This document shows, piece after piece, positions 35,501 to 43,662 of a stretch of 64,000 nt of DNA; position 1 is the first letter of the stretch, and every line of letters starts with the position of its first letter. The translations under genes and the position numbers were made by a program. A model generated the notes under the pieces. It was not told the DNA's origin, did not search any database, and was given only the letters and a program-made list of their open reading frames with translations. Source of the DNA: Rhodococcus sp. P-2. Lineage in GTDB: Bacteria > Actinomycetota > Actinomycetes > Mycobacteriales > Mycobacteriaceae. The stretch is from contig NZ_CP066779.1 in NCBI RefSeq assembly GCF_016598535.1, positions 2,666,001-2,730,000 of the forward strand, in the 5' to 3' direction.

Positions 35501-36556
35501 AACGGTGACGCCGTACTGGCGTTCCCGGCGACGCTTGCCGACGCCGATTCCACCAGCGACGTTCGCGGTCTCGGCGCCATGCTGTACTCGCTCATCACGG
35601 CGCGCTGGCCGCTGGCCGAACCGTCCGCCGGTCCTGTCGGTGGTTTGCTTCCCGCCGGACGCGGCGCCGACGGCAACATCGTCGAGCCTCGAGTCGTCCG
35701 TCCGGAGGTTCCGTTCGACATCTCGGCCGTGGCAGTTCGAGCGTTGCAGTCGGAGAGCGGAATCCGCACTGCTGCCACCGTGCAGCACATCCTCGATCAG
35801 GCATCCGTCGTCAACGACAAGACAGAAATGATTCCGGCACTTCGTCTCGGCCACCGCGAACAGGGAGCGTCCGGTCATGCACTGAACGACCCCGAAGCCA
35901 TCGAGGCCGAGAAGAAGAAGTCGACGCGGATGCTCGCGGCACTGACGGCGCTCGGTGTCTTCACCGTGATCGTCCTGATTCTCCTTGTGGTGTGGGTGGC
36001 GAGCTTCCTCTCGGGTGGTAGTAACGACACCCCTCTCAGCGAGCAGAGTTTCGGATTGACCACCGAAGCCACTGCGCCCGAGAACAATTCACCCGCGCCC
36101 GCACCGGCGGCGGCAACCGTGCCGGTAGCTGCCTCGGCCGTAACGGTGTTCTCACCCCAGGGCACGCCGGATCAACCGGCAACGGCCAAGAACGCCATCG
36201 ACGGCAATCCGGCCACTGCGTGGTCGTCGGACTCGTACTTCCAGCCGTTCCCGTCACTGAAGAACGGTGTCGGCCTGATGGTGAGTCTTGCCGATGCCGC
36301 CAACCTGAAGAACGTTGCGATCACGTCTGATTCGCCGGGAACCGTCGTTGAAATCCGTTCTGCCCCTTCTGCGAATACTTCACTGGATCAGACCAAGGAA
36401 ATCGGATCCGGTGTCCTGAAGAACGGTGTGACGGACATTCCAGTCACTTCGGATGGCTCGGGTCAGTATGTCCTGGTTTGGATTACGCAGCTCAGCACCG
36501 AATCCGGACAAAACCAGACATCCATCTCGGAGATTGCTTTCACTGCTGCAAAGTGA
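32558..36556 (+). CDS. murJ: MurJ lipid II flippase fused to pseudokinase and extracytoplasmic domain
   Basis: Encodes 1332 residues. Residues 1-95 are a polar cytoplasmic tail. Residues 96-625 hold the roughly 14 helices of MurJ (MviN), which flips lipid II across the membrane. A disordered, Gln/Pro/Ser-rich linker (about 690-830) leads to a kinase-like domain (about 840-1090). This has lost the catalytic HRD loop (IDHPDRVRISINGD instead) and so is a pseudokinase, as in Rv3910. A helix at about 1125-1152 and a discoidin-like outer domain follow. In mycobacteria the phosphorylated pseudokinase region recruits FhaA. An in-frame GTG at 34628 with a strong ribosome-binding site may give a shorter product. 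Confidence 0.93.
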   Translation: MTGNPPEEGRRSAITRKSATTRSHPRMPPWERGYPIQPVNPDARFDDAPTMTIPVIRDYPRYREAEMEFADRQTTKSDEFDTDAHVQVGERKETNSRLLAATGSIAIATLTSRITGFAKQLMILMVLGPAIASSFTVASQIPNMIAELVLGAVLTAIVVPVLVRAEREDADHGEAFVRRLFTASLVLLGMAALLATLAAPVLTKYVFLSEDGKVSTDLTTALSYLLLPAILFYGLSALFTAFLNTRQIFKPGAWAPVLNNVVVLVVLVVYRLTPGEISLDPVSMGDAKLLTLGIGITIGVIVQAASLIPALRREKISLKPLWGLDDRLRQFGGMAVAIVLYVLISQMGMIFATKISSHADEAGPAIYSQAWLLLQLPYGVLGVTVLTAIMPRLSRNAAADDTPAVVDDLSVATRLTMITLVPIIMFLTFMGPQVGEALYGYGRFGPEQAERLGTAVSWSAFTLIPYALVLIQLRVFYAREQAWTPTWIVLGITAVKIAFSALAPVFASNSDQVVILLGAANGLGYITGAVIGGYLLHRSLGNLQMANVGKTVWSVVLASLAGSLTMLAVDRVLGFDQLTERFGGPGSMVRVAVGGILMLAITFTILYFKKVPEVLSVTVAVSRKIRSLTGRAEPDTRNNTDDDVTELIPAIRTESNEQERPGALPYPGHGRTGSQPARIRGRAIDGEGARVSDDNVSGNNSAGTSAVKASEQKSTASSGTPASTSSSASAGQKPQQGQKPVQRPQQGQSPQGQKPQQPVQKAAPPVPPVSVSKTPSAPVSKTPSAPVSKAPAPDKKAPEPQKTAAAQAPPTAAPRTPAAGSASRPAQRPMPRGPNLIPGASVAGGRYRLLAPHGGTRGLQFWEALDVKLDREVALTFVDADQRGDDDSQSGPQAVLSRTLRLGRINSPGLARVLDVVRGSSGGIVVAEWTPGRSLREMAETTPSPIGAARAIRALAAAAEAAHRTGGALSIDHPDRVRISINGDAVLAFPATLADADSTSDVRGLGAMLYSLITARWPLAEPSAGPVGGLLPAGRGADGNIVEPRVVRPEVPFDISAVAVRALQSESGIRTAATVQHILDQASVVNDKTEMIPALRLGHREQGASGHALNDPEAIEAEKKKSTRMLAALTALGVFTVIVLILLVVWVASFLSGGSNDTPLSEQSFGLTTEATAPENNSPAPAPAAATVPVAASAVTVFSPQGTPDQPATAKNAIDGNPATAWSSDSYFQPFPSLKNGVGLMVSLADAANLKNVAITSDSPGTVVEIRSAPSANTSLDQTKEIGSGVLKNGVTDIPVTSDGSGQYVLVWITQLSTESGQNQTSISEIAFTAAK

Positions 36557-36603
36557 TCGCCCTTGGCCCTTCCGAAACCTACCGACTGGGCTAATATCCG
36601 CCC

Positions 36604-37230
36604 GTGCACAGTTATCGGGGGGGCACCGGGGGCGGAGCCGGAAATTTCGAATCCAGAAGTCTCGAGAACAAAAATCTCGAGGCGACGGATTTCGAATTGT
36701 TGACCGCTCATGTCGCGGGCGATCGACACGCGTTCCGTGAACTACTGCTCCGGCATCAGGATCATCTGTGGCACGTTGCCCGGCGAACGAGCTACTCGGA
36801 CGAGGACGCGGCAGACGCTCTCCAGGAGGGTCTGCTGTCCGCGCACCGCAAGGCGGCGAAGTTTCGCGGTGACGCGGCGGTGCGTAGCTGGCTCCACACC
36901 ATCGTGGTCAATGCCTGCCTCGACCGGATCCGACGCAACAAATCGCGGGCCGCATTCTCTCTGTCTTCCGAGAATGCGGAAGAACCCCGTGATCACCGCG
37001 ATTACGCGGCAGGAGTGGACATGAGCCTGACCGTCGAACAGGCACTGGCATCGCTGCCCCCTGAGCAGCGTGCTGCCGTCGTCGCCGTCGATGTCGAGGG
37101 GTATCCGGTGGCCGAGGCCGCCGAGAGGTTGGGAGTGCCCGTAGGGACCGTGAAGAGTCGCTGCGCCCGCGCGCGTAAGCGCCTCGCCACCCAGTTGGAA
37201 GACTTTCGCGAAGGCGGGAACCATTCGTGA
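36604..37230 (+). CDS. sigM: ECF RNA polymerase sigma factor SigM
   Basis: Encodes 208 residues. Sigma region 2 is seen in FRELLLRHQDHLWHVARRTS and EDAADALQEGLLSAHRKAAKF, and region 4 in SLPPEQRAAVVAVDVEGYPV followed by AEAAERLGVPVGTVKSR. About 30 glycine- and charge-rich residues precede region 2. GTG 36604 begins seven bases after a TAATAT -10 element, so a leaderless transcript is likely. Position after murJ and before an anti-sigma gene equals Rv3911 of M. tuberculosis. SigM controls a stationary-phase and surface-protein set there. Confidence 0.93.
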   Translation: MHSYRGGTGGGAGNFESRSLENKNLEATDFELLTAHVAGDRHAFRELLLRHQDHLWHVARRTSYSDEDAADALQEGLLSAHRKAAKFRGDAAVRSWLHTIVVNACLDRIRRNKSRAAFSLSSENAEEPRDHRDYAAGVDMSLTVEQALASLPPEQRAAVVAVDVEGYPVAEAAERLGVPVGTVKSRCARARKRLATQLEDFREGGNHS

Positions 37231-37283
37231 ACCGGACGCGTCCTATCTTGTAAGCGTCCACACCGACTGCCGAGGGAGGGTTC

Positions 37284-38000
37284 ATGACAGATCCGTCTGT
37301 TCGTGTTCCGTCGCCTCCGTATTCGGAAGACCTACTAGCGGATCTTCACGCCGGGGTTCTCGATCCCGAAACCAGTGCAGCCCTGTGGCCGCGGGTGCAC
37401 GCAGACCCCGACGCCCATGCATTTGTCACTACTCTCGACAGCGTCACGGCATCACTCGCGACACTGAACTCGCGCGAGGCCACTCACGAACGGATTCCGA
37501 ATTCGCTTGCCGAGCGAATCAATTCGGCACTGGATAAACAGTCCAGCCAGGTCGAGCCGCCAGCAGAGACAACCGTCGTGCCGTTCCGGCGACGCCCACA
37601 AGCGTGGGTGCTCGGTGCCGCAGCAGCCGTGTTGGTGGCCTTCGTGATCGTTGTGGTCGGAACCCGAGATTCCGAGCCTGCCGAAAGCGTTGTCGCTCAA
37701 CCAAGCACACCGGCGACGTCTGCTGTCGACGATCCGGATTCGGCGTCCCTTCTCTCACTCATCGGCTCCGAAAACCTTGGACCACTGGAAGATCCGCCCA
37801 AGCTTGCCGGCTGCCTCAGTGCCAATGGCATCGACGAGGGCAGGCCTGTCCTCGGCTCCGGTGAGGTTCGCATCGACGGTGCACCTGCGATAGTCCTCCT
37901 CTTCGCGGGGTCGCAGCCGCGTCAGATCACCGCACTGACTGTTGGCATCAACTGCAGCGACGAGAATCCGAATACGTTGTCAATCAAGAACATCGGTTGA
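37284..38000 (+). CDS. Anti-sigma-M factor, single-pass membrane protein
   Basis: Encodes 238 residues. The N-terminal cytoplasmic part (1-105) would bind the sigma factor. One transmembrane helix lies at about residues 109-126 (VLGAAAAVLVAFVIVVVG). The external part is about 110 residues. It follows sigM by 53 bases with an AGGGAGGG ribosome-binding site and corresponds to Rv3912. No HXXXCXXC zinc motif is present, so it is not a ZAS-type anti-sigma factor. Release of SigM is expected through proteolysis of this protein. Confidence 0.85.
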   Translation: MTDPSVRVPSPPYSEDLLADLHAGVLDPETSAALWPRVHADPDAHAFVTTLDSVTASLATLNSREATHERIPNSLAERINSALDKQSSQVEPPAETTVVPFRRRPQAWVLGAAAAVLVAFVIVVVGTRDSEPAESVVAQPSTPATSAVDDPDSASLLSLIGSENLGPLEDPPKLAGCLSANGIDEGRPVLGSGEVRIDGAPAIVLLFAGSQPRQITALTVGINCSDENPNTLSIKNIG

Positions 38001-38005
38001 CGGTG

Positions 38006-38572
38006 TCAGCGCGGCGTTGCCGCGGGAAGCAGGAGCTCGAGGATTCTCCCGCGCAATGCATCCGTATCGTCCTCGACCGCTATCAGACTCGAAAACATCG
38101 CTGCTCCGGCCGCCAACACCAGCACAGCCTTGGCATCGAGCAGTGCAGATTCGGGATCTTCGGCATTCTGACGGAACAGTTGCGTGCTCGGCCCACTGAA
38201 ACCGCGCCACAATTCGTTGCGTAAGTCGTCATGGTCGCGCAGCGCAGCCAGCAGTCCCGGCGACGCGGCGCGAACCTCGGGCCGCGAGAACAGCTGAGCA
38301 CTTCCCTCCACCACCCAACGGATCCAACCGTCACGGTCGGTGCCCTCGAACGGTGTCAGGTCTGGTGTCGCGCCCAGAATGGACCCGAGAACAAGATGCG
38401 CCTTCGACGGCCATCGCCGTGACATCGAAGCTCGGCTGACCCCTGCCCGTGCCGCGATCGCCCGGAGACTGAGTTGCTCCCATCCGACCTCGAGGAGCAT
38501 CGCTCGGGTGACCTCGAGGACTGTGTCGTCGATGCGTGGGTCTCGTGGGCGACCTGATCCTGTGGCGTTCAT
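38006..38572 (-). CDS. TetR-family transcriptional regulator
   Basis: Encodes 188 residues. The helix-turn-helix is LSLRAIAARAGVSRASMSRR followed by WPSKAHLV. The C-terminal domain resembles TetR_C_16-like ligand domains, with no obvious ligand. It is divergent from the flavin oxidoreductase gene at 38672, and a palindrome TCGTA-GT-TACGA lies between. The pair is inserted between the anti-sigma and trxB genes, which are neighbours in M. tuberculosis. Confidence 0.85.
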   Translation of the reverse strand: MNATGSGRPRDPRIDDTVLEVTRAMLLEVGWEQLSLRAIAARAGVSRASMSRRWPSKAHLVLGSILGATPDLTPFEGTDRDGWIRWVVEGSAQLFSRPEVRAASPGLLAALRDHDDLRNELWRGFSGPSTQLFRQNAEDPESALLDAKAVLVLAAGAAMFSSLIAVEDDTDALRGRILELLLPAATPR

Positions 38573-38614
38573 CGTGTCGAATTGTCGGACAGATTGGGAG
38601 TAGGCGCTATATCG

Positions 38615-38626
38615 TCGTAGTTACGA
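38615..38626. promoter_or_regulatory. Palindrome between TetR and flavin oxidoreductase genes
   Basis: TCGTAGTTACGA is a 5-2-5 inverted repeat located 43 bases from the TetR start and 46 bases from the oxidoreductase start. It is a plausible operator for the TetR protein, but it is short. Confidence 0.4.
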
Positions 38627-38671
38627 GTCCACTGGCATCGTAAAGATCAGGCCGCCGCAGGAAAGTTGAAA

Positions 38672-39883
38672 ATGACCACAGCGCCCACACCGTCGATATT
38701 CGAACCCGCACGTCTCGGCCCCCTGACCTTGCGCAACCGCATCGTCAAGGCTGCGACGTTCGAGGGCGTCATGCCCAGGGGAGCGGTCTCGGACGATCTG
38801 ATCAACTTCCACGCCGAAGTGGCTCGGGGCGGGGCCGCGATGACCACTGTCGCCTACTGCGCCGTCTCACCAGGTGGACGCGTCCACCGCGACACCCTTG
38901 TCATGGACGAGCGCGCGCTGCCGGGACTGCGCAGGCTGACCGACGCCGTCCACGCCGAAGGCGCACTTGCCGCGGCGCAGATCGGCCACGCGGGACTGGT
39001 CGCCAACACTCTTTCCAACAAGACGAAGACTCTGGCGCCGTCGACCCGGCTGAGTCCGCCCGCGATGGGCCTCGTCAAAGGCGCGACACTTGCCGAACTC
39101 GACGGTGTCGTCTCCGACTTCGAACGGACCGCTCGCGTCGCAGTGGACGCAGGATTCGACGCCATCGAGGTCCATCTCGGTCACAACTATCTACTCAGTT
39201 CTTTCATGAGCCCCAATCTGAACAAGCGCCACGATCGATACGGTGGCAGCGTCGCCAGGCGCGCCGAGTATCCGCGTCGAGTCATCGAAGCGGTGCGAAG
39301 GGCCGCTGGATCCAGCGTGGCGGTCACCGCGAAATTCAACATGTCCGACGGGGTGCCGAAAGGTCTGTGGCTCGACCAGAGTCTGCCGATCGCACAGATC
39401 CTCGAAGGCGACGGCCACCTGGACGCGATGCAATTGACCGGTGGCAGTTCACTTCTCAACGGAATGTACTTCTTCCGTGGCGAGGTACCACTGGCTGAAT
39501 TCGTCGCCTCCCAACCGAAACTCGTCGGGTACGGGTTGAAGTTCTACGGTCCCAAACTCTTTCCGACGTACCCGTTCGAGGAGGGCTTCTTCCTGCCCTT
39601 CGCCCGTCAGTTCCGGCAGGCACTGAGGATGCCGCTGATCCTGCTCGGCGGCATCAACCGCGTCGACACCGTCAACCACGCACTGGATGAAGGATTCGAA
39701 TTCGTCGCCATGGCGCGTGCGCTCCTCAGGGACCCGCAACTGGTCAACAAATTCCAGGCCGAGAGCGCCGACGAGGGACTGTGCATCCACTGCAACAAGT
39801 GCATGCCCACCATCTACACCGGCACGCGCTGTGTGGTTCGGGACGCGCTGGTGGTTCGGGAGGCACTGCGCCCCGCCCAGTGA
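38672..39883 (+). CDS. NADH:flavin oxidoreductase, old yellow enzyme family
   Basis: Encodes 403 residues of a TIM-barrel FMN enzyme. IFEPARLGPLTLRNRIVKAA opens the barrel; AAAQIGHAG, DAIEVHLGHNYLLSSFMSP and RYGGSVARR are the OYE core; the FMN phosphate site is LGGINRV plus EFVAMARALLRDPQLVNK. The C-terminus has CIHCNKCM and one further Cys, like the 4Fe-4S motif of 2,4-dienoyl-CoA reductases but without the extra FAD domain. It probably reduces an activated double bond. ATG 38672 follows a GGAAAG ribosome-binding site. Divergent from its likely TetR regulator. Confidence 0.86.
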   Translation: MTTAPTPSIFEPARLGPLTLRNRIVKAATFEGVMPRGAVSDDLINFHAEVARGGAAMTTVAYCAVSPGGRVHRDTLVMDERALPGLRRLTDAVHAEGALAAAQIGHAGLVANTLSNKTKTLAPSTRLSPPAMGLVKGATLAELDGVVSDFERTARVAVDAGFDAIEVHLGHNYLLSSFMSPNLNKRHDRYGGSVARRAEYPRRVIEAVRRAAGSSVAVTAKFNMSDGVPKGLWLDQSLPIAQILEGDGHLDAMQLTGGSSLLNGMYFFRGEVPLAEFVASQPKLVGYGLKFYGPKLFPTYPFEEGFFLPFARQFRQALRMPLILLGGINRVDTVNHALDEGFEFVAMARALLRDPQLVNKFQAESADEGLCIHCNKCMPTIYTGTRCVVRDALVVREALRPAQ

Positions 39884-40014
39884 GCCCCGCGCTGTGAGCT
39901 GCGGACTGTGAGCCACTTTCCAGCCGAGTGCGGGAACAACACCCCTTATCCTGGTGTTGATCGGTACGGCTCTCCAAGAAGCGGAGGGTCTGCACTCACT
40001 ATTGGAAGGCTCGC

Positions 40015-41022
40015 ATGACCACCCAGCTGGAAAACACGCCCGCGGTCCATGACGTCATCATTGTCGGTTCCGGACCGGCCGGCTACACCGCTGGTGTCTA
40101 CACCGCGCGCGCTGAGCTCCAGCCCCTGCTCTTCGAGGGAACCCAGTTCGGTGGCGCCCTCATGACCACCACCGAGGTCGAGAACTTCCCCGGATTCCGC
40201 GAAGGAATCATGGGCCCCGACCTGATGGAACAGATGCGTGAGCAGGCACTTCGCTTCGACACCGACATCCGCACCGAGGACGTCGAGGAGATCGATCTCA
40301 GCGGCCCGATCAAGACGGTTGTCGCGAACGGCGAAACATACGCCGCGCACGCGATCATCCTCGCCATGGGTGCGGCTGCCCGTTACCTCGGCATTCCCGG
40401 TGAAGAACGCCTCCTCGGCCGCGGCGTCAGCGCCTGCGCCACCTGCGACGGCTTCTTCTTCCGTGACCAGGACATCGTCGTGGTCGGCGGCGGCGACTCC
40501 GCGATGGAAGAAGCAACCTTCCTCACCCGCTTCGCTCGCTCGGTCACCCTGGTGCACCGCCGCGAGGAGTTCCGCGCCTCACGGATCATGCTCGAGCGCG
40601 CCAAGGCCAACGAGAAGATCCGCTTCCTGACCAATGCAGAGCCCGTCGAGGTGCTCGGCGAGAACAGCGTCACCGGCCTCGTCGTGCGCGACACTGTCAC
40701 CGGCGAGACCTCCACACTCGAGATCACCGGCATGTTCGTCGCCATCGGCCACGACCCGCGCAGTGAGCTCGTCAAGGGCCAGGTAGACCTCGACGACGCC
40801 GGATACGTCCGCGTCGCCCCCGGTTCCACCGCGACCTCCGTCGACGGCGTCTTCGCTGCCGGTGACCTGGTCGATCACACGTACCGTCAGGCGATCACCG
40901 CTGCCGGCACCGGATGCTCCGCAGCTATCGACGCCGAACGCTGGCTGGCCGACCGCGGCGACATCACCGCCAACACGCTCGACGCAGCCGGCCACACCGT
41001 CGACGTCGTCGGCGCTCCCTGA
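40015..41022 (+). CDS. trxB: Thioredoxin reductase
   Basis: Encodes 335 residues. The FAD site is [19 protein letters not shown], the redox-active pair is Cys141-Ala-Thr-Cys144 ([11 protein letters not shown]), and the NADPH motif is [12 protein letters not shown]. It passes electrons from NADPH to thioredoxin. It matches Rv3913 (trxB2), which is essential in M. tuberculosis. trxA follows 38 bases later in the same operon. A 15-residue polar N-terminal extension is typical. Confidence 0.96.
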   Translation: MTTQLENTPAVHDVIIVGSGPAGYTAGVYTARAELQPLLFEGTQFGGALMTTTEVENFPGFREGIMGPDLMEQMREQALRFDTDIRTEDVEEIDLSGPIKTVVANGETYAAHAIILAMGAAARYLGIPGEERLLGRGVSACATCDGFFFRDQDIVVVGGGDSAMEEATFLTRFARSVTLVHRREEFRASRIMLERAKANEKIRFLTNAEPVEVLGENSVTGLVVRDTVTGETSTLEITGMFVAIGHDPRSELVKGQVDLDDAGYVRVAPGSTATSVDGVFAAGDLVDHTYRQAITAAGTGCSAAIDAERWLADRGDITANTLDAAGHTVDVVGAP

Positions 41023-41060
41023 TTCACAAAGCTGTCGTACCCAACCCTCGAGGAGTAACA

Positions 41061-41384
41061 GTGTCGAATACCGTCACCATCACCGACGATTCCTTCAAGC
41101 AGGACGTCCTGGGCAGCGACAAGCCCGTTCTGGTCGATTTCTGGGCAACCTGGTGCGGCCCGTGCAAGATGGTCGCCCCGGTCCTCGAGGAGATCGCCGG
41201 CGAGAACAGCGAGAAGCTGACCGTCGCGAAGCTCGACATCGATGCCAACCCGGCAGCCGCGCGCGATTTCCAGGTCATGTCGATCCCGACGATGATCCTG
41301 TTCAAGGACGGCAAGCCGATCAAGACGATCGTCGGCGCCAAGGGCAAGGCCGCGCTGCTCAAGGACCTCGCAGACGTTCTCTGA
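41061..41384 (+). CDS. trxA: Thioredoxin
   Basis: Encodes 107 residues with the active site Trp31-Cys32-Gly33-Pro34-Cys35 and the cis-proline in SIPTMILFKDG. It is the substrate of the reductase encoded just upstream and supplies reducing power to target proteins. The GTG start at 41061 has a GAGGAG site six bases upstream. It corresponds to Rv3914 (trxC). Two hairpins follow the stop codon. Confidence 0.96.
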   Translation: MSNTVTITDDSFKQDVLGSDKPVLVDFWATWCGPCKMVAPVLEEIAGENSEKLTVAKLDIDANPAAARDFQVMSIPTMILFKDGKPIKTIVGAKGKAALLKDLADVL

Positions 41385-41400
41385 CGGGCGAGTGAGCATC

Positions 41401-41480
41401 GTGGATTCTCGCAATCCACAGAATTTCTGAGATAATCGATCGATGTGCCTGATCGGGTCTACGACCAGGCACATCGATCG
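41401..41480 (+). terminator. Tandem hairpins after trxA
   Basis: The first hairpin (41401-41419) pairs GTGGATT with AATCCAC around five bases. The second has 15 perfect pairs, 41437-41451 with 41466-41480, around a 14-base loop. They lie between trxA and cwlM and probably end the trxBA transcript or attenuate readthrough into cwlM. Confidence 0.65.
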
Positions 41481-41512
41481 AATTCGTTAACCGATCCGAG
41501 AGGCTTTCACGC

Positions 41513-42703
41513 ATGCACAGACTCCGACACGGCGATCACGGCCCGGCCGTCGCCGAGATTCGGGGCACATTGACGAAGCTGGGATACCTCCATCACGGAA
41601 CTTCCGGCATTCGACGTGAAAGCGCCGACGGTGCCCACTGGGTTGCACCCGACGCCATCTTCGATCATCAACTCGACAGCGCCGTTCGTGCCTTCCAACA
41701 GCAGCGTGGGCTCCTTGTCGACGGCATTGTGGGTCCGGCAACCTATCGGTCACTTCGTGAGGCCTCGTACCGCTTGGGTGCCCGTACGTTGATTTACCAG
41801 TTGTCAGCGCCGCTCTACGGCGACGACGTCGCAGCTCTGCAGGCCAAACTGCAGGACCTCGGCTTCTACGCAGGCCGGGTCGACGGTTTCTTCGGCCCGC
41901 AGACCCACGAATCTCTCTCGTCTTTCCAGCGGGAAATCGGGATTGCGGCCGACGGTATCTGCGGACCGCAGACACTGCGCTCACTGGAACTGCTGGGAAC
42001 TCGCGTCACCGGCGGATCGCCACATGCGATCAGCGAAGAGGAATTGGTCAGGCGCAAGGGCCCGCAGCTGGGTGGAAAGCGCATCGTCATCGATCCCGGC
42101 CTCGGTGGGCCGTCCACCGGCACCATCGTCAACGGCATCTCCGAAGCCGACATCCTCTGGGATCTGGCCATGCGCCTCGAGGGGCGGATGGCTGCAACCG
42201 GGATGGAAACCTTCCTCTCCCGACCGCACAACGCCGATCCGACCGAGGCCGAGCGCGCACTGACGTCCAACGCATTCGACGCCGATCTGATGATCTCGCT
42301 GCGCTGCGACAGCAACTCGAGCCCATCGGCGAACGGCGTCGCGAGCTTCCACTTCGGCAATTCGCACGGTTCGGTCTCGATGATCGGGCAGGTGTTGACC
42401 GGTTTCGTTCAGCGCGAGATCGTTGCGCGAACCCCGTTGCGGGACTGCAGAACTCACGGTCGGACGTGGGAGTTGTTGCGCCTCACCAACATGCCGACGG
42501 TGCAGATCGATCTCGGCTACCTGTCAAACGCGTCCGACGTTGCGGTACTGACGAATCCGCGGATGCGTGACACCATCGCCGAAGCCATCTTGATCTCGGT
42601 CAAGCGGCTGTATCTGCTGGGTCAAGACGATCAGCCGACCGGCACCTTCACCTTCGCCGAGCTTCTCGCAGAAGAACTTTCGGTAGCCGACCGCATTTCG
42701 TAG
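41513..42703 (+). CDS. cwlM: CwlM-like peptidoglycan regulator with amidase_3 fold
   Basis: Encodes 396 residues. Two peptidoglycan-binding repeats come first (LRHGDHGPAVAEIRGTLTKL and GDDVAALQAKLQDLGFYAGR), then an N-acetylmuramoyl-L-alanine amidase domain from about residue 185 (IVIDPGLGGPSTG). The usual amidase zinc His in DPGHGG is replaced by Leu (DPGLGG), which fits a protein that regulates rather than cuts. In mycobacteria CwlM is cytoplasmic, phosphorylated by PknB, and activates MurA; no signal peptide is present here either. It corresponds to Rv3915. Confidence 0.93.
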   Translation: MHRLRHGDHGPAVAEIRGTLTKLGYLHHGTSGIRRESADGAHWVAPDAIFDHQLDSAVRAFQQQRGLLVDGIVGPATYRSLREASYRLGARTLIYQLSAPLYGDDVAALQAKLQDLGFYAGRVDGFFGPQTHESLSSFQREIGIAADGICGPQTLRSLELLGTRVTGGSPHAISEEELVRRKGPQLGGKRIVIDPGLGGPSTGTIVNGISEADILWDLAMRLEGRMAATGMETFLSRPHNADPTEAERALTSNAFDADLMISLRCDSNSSPSANGVASFHFGNSHGSVSMIGQVLTGFVQREIVARTPLRDCRTHGRTWELLRLTNMPTVQIDLGYLSNASDVAVLTNPRMRDTIAEAILISVKRLYLLGQDDQPTGTFTFAELLAEELSVADRIS

Positions 42704-42723
42704 GTCCTGCGGTCGGCACCTGT

Positions 42724-43407
42724 TCACACTCTGGCGAGTTCGCTGATCTCCACCATCTCGAGAGCTGCGGCCTTCAGTAGACGGTCGAGGGCTTCTTCGA
42801 CGTCGACTTTCCATTCGTGGTCTCGATTGAGCTCGAGGCGAAGGCGCGGGTAACGATGGTGCGGTGCCACAACCTCGAAACCGTAATCCTCGAGGAACTC
42901 GGCACTGATCATGCATTCTGCGGGTGAACATTCCAGAGCTGCCGTTGCACTGGCCACGTCGGAAGCAGGTCCCAGGTCGTCGCTACGGATACCGAATGCT
43001 TCGAGCGCACGAACTCCGCGTCGAACCAGATCTGTCACGACAGCGGCCAGCAGGCTTGGCCCTAGCTCTTCCTCTATGCCCGAGGGCTCGAGGCGAAGGC
43101 TTGTGAGAAGCACTGCGTCCGAACTGACCGGACTGGTGGGAAACAGTTGCGCGCGTGGGATCATGCGGGGAGGGGCGTACAGCGCGCTGCCGAGCGGCTT
43201 TCCGTCGCGGACGGCCACCTGGCCGCACGAACCCCACTCGAGCATGACCATCGACAGCCAGGCTTCCTTCTCGAATTCCTGATCGCAGAATCCTCGGGCG
43301 TCGTGAAGCGCGCCCGGGTCCATCTCCCAGAACACGCATCGACGCGCATGGGCGGAAAGCTGATCGAGGCTGTCGAGCGTGAGAGAGGTGATGACGTGAG
43401 TCGACAC
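42724..43407 (-). CDS. GNAT-family acetyltransferase-like protein (Rv3916c-like)
   Basis: Encodes 227 residues. The central region GQVAVRDGKPLGSALYAPPR and the later SDAVLLTSLRLEPSGIEEELG, followed by LAAVVTDLVRRGVRALEAFG, fit the GNAT strand-helix pattern, although the acetyl-CoA loop is weak. It is convergent with cwlM and follows parB on the minus strand, as in M. tuberculosis (Rv3916c). No substrate is known. Confidence 0.75.
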   Translation of the reverse strand: MSTHVITSLTLDSLDQLSAHARRCVFWEMDPGALHDARGFCDQEFEKEAWLSMVMLEWGSCGQVAVRDGKPLGSALYAPPRMIPRAQLFPTSPVSSDAVLLTSLRLEPSGIEEELGPSLLAAVVTDLVRRGVRALEAFGIRSDDLGPASDVASATAALECSPAECMISAEFLEDYGFEVVAPHHRYPRLRLELNRDHEWKVDVEEALDRLLKAAALEMVEISELARV

Positions 43408-43581
43408 TGACTAACTCACTCTCCGTAGGTCCCCGAAGCGGTTTCGATGCTCGCCCGCCGCTTTTTTCTTCTCCAGGATAGGCCAGCTGTACCGAGTCGG
43501 CAGTGGCGCGAGAGTTGATCGCTCTAATGTATTGCTGTTCAACATCTTTCGTCCCGGTTCAAGATTTCGAGAAGCTCGGAT

Positions 43582-43614
43582 CACCTATTTTCGTCACAGT
43601 GACGAAAATAGGTG
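43582..43614. repeat. 33-bp perfect palindrome between parB and the GNAT gene
   Basis: Arms of 16 bases (43582-43597 and 43599-43614) are exact inverse complements around one central base. The core TCACAGTGACGAAA recurs at 46739-46752. It may be a bidirectional terminator (14-15 bp AT-containing stem) or a dimeric protein site. The surrounding gap 43408-43662 holds nothing else recognisable. Confidence 0.7.
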
Positions 43615-43662
43615 GTGTGCCCGGTCATCGTCATTACGTCACCAAACGGGCGTCCGAGTTCA

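Noticed and set aside
43564-43620. The long palindrome as an IS inverted repeat
   Set aside because: The two arms are separated by a single base, no transposase gene is nearby and no target duplication is visible.
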